Assembly: GCF_014645015.1 (NCBI RefSeq)
Contig: NZ_BMLC01000005.1
Coordinates: 124,001 to 188,000, forward strand
DNA: 64,000 nucleotides
Direction: 5' to 3'
From: Salinibacterium xinjiangense
GTDB lineage: Bacteria > Actinomycetota > Actinomycetes > Actinomycetales > Microbacteriaceae
In this document: positions 60,661 through 64,000 of the stretch, piece after piece
Layout: every line of letters starts with the position of its first letter
Numbering within the stretch: position 1 is the first letter of the stretch
The notes under the pieces: model-generated
Told to the model about the DNA's origin: nothing
Databases searched by the model: none
What the model saw: the letters and a program-made list of their open reading frames with translations, nothing else
Translations under genes and position numbers: made by a program

Positions 60661-62233
60661 GTCGTCTCCTGACGGTGAAGCCGGCGATGACGATACTCGC
60701 CAGGCCGAGGGCTGAGACGAACCACTCGAGTTCGCGACCAAAAGTCACAGCGGGGGTCACAGCGGTGCTGAGCCGGACGTCCTGGATCATTGAGCCGGGC
60801 TCGTACCAGGGCAGCTGCTGAACGATCGACCCATCGGGGGCGATGACGGCGCTCAGTCCAACAGTCGAGATGTTGACGACGCTGCGGCCCAGTTCCATGG
60901 CCCGGATCCGCGCGATGGCGAGTTGCTGCGCGCTCTCGTCGGTCATGCCGAAGTCGGCGTTGTTCGACGAGGCGAAGATGACCTGGGCGCCCTCTTCGAC
61001 GGAGTCGGTCAGAAGCTGGTCGTCGACGATGTCGAAGCAGATATTCACCCCGACTGTCACGCCATTCACGTCCATGACCATGTCGGTCGTTCCGGGCGTG
61101 TAGTCGCGCCCGATGAGGTCGATCAGATCGGGTGCGAAAGGCCGCCAGAACGCGCGGTCGGGAACGTACTCACCAAAGGGAACGGGATGCTTCTTGTTGT
61201 AGAGGTCGAGGGCGCCCTCCCCCGACTTCCAGAGCATGACGGTGTTGTAGAACCTGTCATCGCTGGTGGTGATGCCCTGGGCGATCAGCGGTGCATCCAT
61301 CTTCTCTGAAACGAAGTCGAACACTTGGCCTGTGTAGTCGTCGGTGAGGGGATCGGCGTAGGTGGTGCCCTCCGGCCACAGCACGACATCGACTGGCTCA
61401 CCGAACAACGGAACGGTCGCATCGAGTTGGGCTTGCAAGAGCTCGTTGGCGGTCGAACCATCGAAATAGCCTGCTTTGCCAGCACCCTGCACGGCGGCAA
61501 CCCGCAGGGAGCCCTCCGTAGGAACCTGCACGGCGGGAATCGCCAGCAGTACAGCGGCGAGGCCCACAGGCACGGCCGCCCTGGCCAATCGCGGTGCGCC
61601 CAGCACGCGGACACACTCCACTGTCACAGCGACGAGAAGCACCATCACGAAACTGACGCCAGACATTCCCAGCCAGCCGAACAGCGGCGAGAACGGGCTA
61701 TCGGCCTGGGACATCGCGGCTCTCCCCCATGAGAATCCGCCATACGGCCACACCGCGGCCCAGGCCTCCCGCGCAGTCCACAGGCCCGCGATCGCGATCG
61801 GCAGCAGCGCAATCCTCGCCAGGACGCCGGGGAAGGCGCGTGGCATCCAGCGATAGGCCAGGGTGATCGCAAGCCCGCCGAGGGCGGCAAAGAGAGATTC
61901 GAGCACCGAGAGGGCAACCATCGGCAGCAACCCGAGAAACAGCGAAGCCCAGGAGATCTGGGTGAGGTAGAACGAGAGGCTCGCGACGAATGCAACCAGC
62001 AGGGCACTCGCATTGCGGCGTCCGATCAGACAGAGCAACACGAGACCGACGCCGACGAAGGTGAGTGGCCACAATCCCTTGTCAGGGAAGCCGGCATCCA
62101 TCACAGGTCCTGATGCCACCGCCACGACCAGTGCGGCCCACATTGGAAGTGCGGCGTGGGTCTGCGGGGCCGGCCGCAGTCCAGAGAAGGTGAAGAGTCC
62201 GACGACGGGTCGCGTCGTCAGGTTGATGCTCAC
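60653..62233 (-). CDS. lnt: Apolipoprotein N-acyltransferase
   Basis: It adds the third acyl chain to the N-terminal cysteine of lipoproteins. The N-terminal half has about seven hydrophobic helices. The C-terminal CN-hydrolase domain carries the catalytic triad: Glu in LWPEGTTYADP, Lys in NKKHPVPFGEYVPD and Cys in GVNICFDIVDD. A final helix (VSALGLASIVIAGFTV) closes the protein. The length of 526 residues is normal. It directly precedes, and overlaps by 8 nt, the ppm gene. Confidence 0.93.
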   Translation of the reverse strand: MSINLTTRPVVGLFTFSGLRPAPQTHAALPMWAALVVAVASGPVMDAGFPDKGLWPLTFVGVGLVLLCLIGRRNASALLVAFVASLSFYLTQISWASLFLGLLPMVALSVLESLFAALGGLAITLAYRWMPRAFPGVLARIALLPIAIAGLWTAREAWAAVWPYGGFSWGRAAMSQADSPFSPLFGWLGMSGVSFVMVLLVAVTVECVRVLGAPRLARAAVPVGLAAVLLAIPAVQVPTEGSLRVAAVQGAGKAGYFDGSTANELLQAQLDATVPLFGEPVDVVLWPEGTTYADPLTDDYTGQVFDFVSEKMDAPLIAQGITTSDDRFYNTVMLWKSGEGALDLYNKKHPVPFGEYVPDRAFWRPFAPDLIDLIGRDYTPGTTDMVMDVNGVTVGVNICFDIVDDQLLTDSVEEGAQVIFASSNNADFGMTDESAQQLAIARIRAMELGRSVVNISTVGLSAVIAPDGSIVQQLPWYEPGSMIQDVRLSTAVTPAVTFGRELEWFVSALGLASIVIAGFTVRRRRA

Positions 62234-62295
62234 GGATAGAGCTTATTTGCTTCGGGACCCCGCTAGCTGTGAGGGCGGTCTGGCCCCGCACATAC

Positions 62296-62332
62296 TTCGG
62301 TGCGGTCGGACCTGGCATCCGACCGCACCGAA
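62296..62332 (-). terminator. Hairpin after the acetate symporter gene
   Basis: A perfect 15-bp stem (62296-62310 with 62318-62332) closes a 7-nt loop, 16 nt beyond the symporter stop. It has the position and strength of a terminator, but no T tract follows on the minus strand. Confidence 0.65.
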
Positions 62333-62348
62333 ATTCTTTGCAGCAGGC

Positions 62349-63956
62349 CTAGTGCTTGGTCGCCTTCTCTGCGCCGATTCCCGTGAGGGATCGGACCTCC
62401 ATCTCGGCCTGCTTCTCCGGGCTCTCGACGCCTTTGTCGAGCACCGTCACGATCCACCCGAGGAAGAACGCGAGGGGAATCGAGACCAGCCCGGGGTTGG
62501 AGAGCGGGAAGAGCGCGAAGTTAGCCCCGGGGATCATCGACGTCGGGCTGCCAGACACAACCGGGGAGAATGCGATGAGCACGATCGCCGAGATGAGCCC
62601 GCCGTACATGCTCCAGACCGCGCCCCTGGTGGTGAAGCGCTTCCAGAACAGTGAGTACAGGATCGTCGGCAGGTTGGCCGATGCCGCGACAGCGAAGGCC
62701 AGTGCCACGAGGAAGGCGATGTTCTGCCCGTTTGCCCCGATGCCACCCACGATGGCCACGATGCCGATGACGACCACGGTACGACGGGCGACCTTGACCT
62801 CGTCTTCTGGCCGAGCCTTGCCCTTTTTGATGACGCTCGCGTAGATATCGTGAGCGAAGGATGCCGCGGCCGTGATGGTCAGACCCGCAACCACCGCAAG
62901 GATCGTGGCGAACGCCACAGCGGAGATCAGGCCGAGCAACAGCGGCCCGCCGAGTTCGAACGCGAGCAGTGGAGCCGCAGAGTTCGCGCCACCGGGTGCT
63001 GCCGCGATGGCTTCCGCTCCGATCAGTGCTGCGGCGCCGTAACCCAGCACGAGGGTGAAGATGTAGAAGATTCCGATGAGCCAAATCGCCCACACCACAC
63101 TCCGTCGGGCCTCCTTCGCCGTCGGCACCGTGTAGAAGCGCATCAGCACGTGAGGCAGGGCTGCGGTTCCGAGCACGAGCGCAAGGCCGAGTGACAGGAA
63201 GTCGAGGCGACTTGCATCGCTGACCCCATATTTCAGGCCCGGGTCGAGGATCGCCGGGTTGTTGGCAGTAGCCACCGCGTGATCGAGCAAAGCCGACAGG
63301 TTGAAGCCGTGGAGTGCGAGCACCCAGACCGTCATCACTGCCGCGCCGCTGATGAGCAGCACTGCCTTGATGATCTGCACCCAGGTCGTGCCCTTCATGC
63401 CACCGATGAGCACATAGAGGATCATCAGACCACCGACGACGGTGATGACGATCGACTGTCCGAGCTTGTCGTCGATTCCCAGCAACAGGGAGACGAGTCC
63501 GCCAGCGCCGGCCATCTGGGCCAGCAGGTAGAAGAAACACACCACAAGCGTCGTCGTGGCCGCCGCGATACGCACGGGGCGCTGCTTCAGCCTGAATGAG
63601 AGCACATCCGCCATCGTGAATTTACCGGTGTTGCGCAGGAGCTCAGCCACCAGCAGCAGGGCGACCAGCCACGCGACAAGGAATCCAATCGAGTACAGGA
63701 AGCCGTCATAGCCCTGGATGGCGATGGCCCCGACTATCCCGAGGAAGGATGCGGCAGACAGGTAGTCTCCCGCGATAGCAGCACCGTTCTGAGGTCCCGT
63801 GAATGATCGGCCTGCCGCGTAGTAGTCGGCGGCCGTGTTGTTGTTCTTGCTTGCCCTGAAGACGATGATCATCGTGATCGCAACGAACCCGAGGAAGATC
63901 CCGATGTTCAGGATCGGATTGCCTGGCGCGCTCGACGCGGCTTCCATGTAAAGCAT
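62349..63956 (-). CDS. actP: Cation/acetate symporter (sodium:solute symporter family)
   Basis: This 535-residue polytopic protein of the SSS family takes up acetate or similar short monocarboxylates with sodium or protons. About thirteen transmembrane helices are present; the family blocks DYYAAGRSFTGPQNGAAIAGDY and GYDGFLYSIGFLVAW near the N-terminus and GGMKGTTWVQIIKAVLL are ActP/MctC-like. The ATG overlaps the stop of an upstream gene (TAATG). The substrate is assigned by similarity; pyruvate or propionate are alternatives. Confidence 0.9.
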   Translation of the reverse strand: MLYMEAASSAPGNPILNIGIFLGFVAITMIIVFRASKNNNTAADYYAAGRSFTGPQNGAAIAGDYLSAASFLGIVGAIAIQGYDGFLYSIGFLVAWLVALLLVAELLRNTGKFTMADVLSFRLKQRPVRIAAATTTLVVCFFYLLAQMAGAGGLVSLLLGIDDKLGQSIVITVVGGLMILYVLIGGMKGTTWVQIIKAVLLISGAAVMTVWVLALHGFNLSALLDHAVATANNPAILDPGLKYGVSDASRLDFLSLGLALVLGTAALPHVLMRFYTVPTAKEARRSVVWAIWLIGIFYIFTLVLGYGAAALIGAEAIAAAPGGANSAAPLLAFELGGPLLLGLISAVAFATILAVVAGLTITAAASFAHDIYASVIKKGKARPEDEVKVARRTVVVIGIVAIVGGIGANGQNIAFLVALAFAVAASANLPTILYSLFWKRFTTRGAVWSMYGGLISAIVLIAFSPVVSGSPTSMIPGANFALFPLSNPGLVSIPLAFFLGWIVTVLDKGVESPEKQAEMEVRSLTGIGAEKATKH

Positions 63957-64000
63957 TAGCGGCCCGCCTTGTCAGTTAGCGCCTCGGGAATTTCCACGCT
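63956..64000 (-). CDS. C-terminal end of a gene upstream of the symporter (partial)
   Basis: Fourteen codons (SVEIPEALTDKAGR) end with a TAA that overlaps the symporter start codon. In many bacteria a small DUF485 membrane protein precedes actP in this position, but too little is visible to confirm the family. Confidence 0.45.
   Translation of the reverse strand, partial: SVEIPEALTDKAGR

Noticed and set aside
1-64000. tRNA, rRNA, insertion sequences or prophage
   Set aside because: No cloverleaf with a GTTCGA-type T loop in an intergenic gap, no rRNA signature, and no transposase or integrase was seen.

Overview
The window is a high-GC, gene-dense stretch of an actinobacterial chromosome. 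The best guess is the family Microbacteriaceae or a close relative. The lineage evidence is RbpA, Wag31/DivIVA, SepF, DUF3040 and DUF3043 proteins, class II DAHP synthase, a bcc-aa3 respiratory branch (ctaC-ctaD-ctaF and ctaE-qcrCAB), and many genes whose start codon lies 6-9 nt after a TANNNT box, as in leaderless actinobacterial transcripts. The genus cannot be settled from the sequence alone. No tRNA, rRNA, CRISPR array, prophage or insertion sequence was seen.

Layout. 1-10.4 kb: acyl-CoA ligase, ROK glucokinase, PlsC-type acyltransferase and class II DAHP synthase. Next comes a block known from mycobacteria: a PASTA Ser/Thr kinase in the pknL position, a LysM cell-wall hydrolase, an Rv2175c-like DNA-binding protein and a long-chain prenyl diphosphate synthase. 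10.4-29.2 kb: the division and cell wall (dcw) cluster, mraZ-rsmH-ftsL-ftsI-murF-mraY-murD-ftsW-murG-murC-ftsQ-ftsZ-yggS-sepF-yggT-divIVA-lspA-rluA. murE is absent between ftsI and murF. 29.2-36.5 kb: dnaE, a flavin reductase, hisD, nrdR and pyrD. 36.5-41.5 kb: an ABC exporter pair, an SRPBCC protein, a DUF3043 membrane protein, an M20 dipeptidase and an A-type Fe-S carrier. 41.6-50.2 kb: cytochrome oxidase and cytochrome bc genes flanking two GNAT acetyltransferase loci, one of them broken. 50.3-57 kb: trpD, a YchJ-like protein, a tandem universal stress protein behind a DosR/DevR-like box, and a tightly overlapped four-gene operon (SDR, S9 peptidase, Nudix, UPF0303). 57-64 kb: NfeD, an SPFH protein, GDPD, rbpA behind a SigR-like promoter, the Lnt/Ppm lipoprotein-glycolipid pair and an acetate symporter.

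How they work together. The dcw genes supply lipid II and the divisome, and the kinase and LysM hydrolase add wall sensing and remodelling. The prenyl synthase, Ppm, Lnt and LspA serve polyprenol, mannose-donor and lipoprotein chemistry. ctaC/D/F with ctaE-qcrCAB encode the respiratory supercomplex.

The content is mostly core housekeeping, and I found no convincing new multigene system. The points most worth a second look are regulatory or structural: the DosR-like box, SigR-like promoter and MtrA-like repeat; the missing murE; the twice-frameshifted GNAT gene containing an 11-bp tandem repeat; a perfect 16-bp inverted repeat after dnaE; stop codons reused as -10 boxes; and an apparently enriched GGATGC/GCATCC hexamer.
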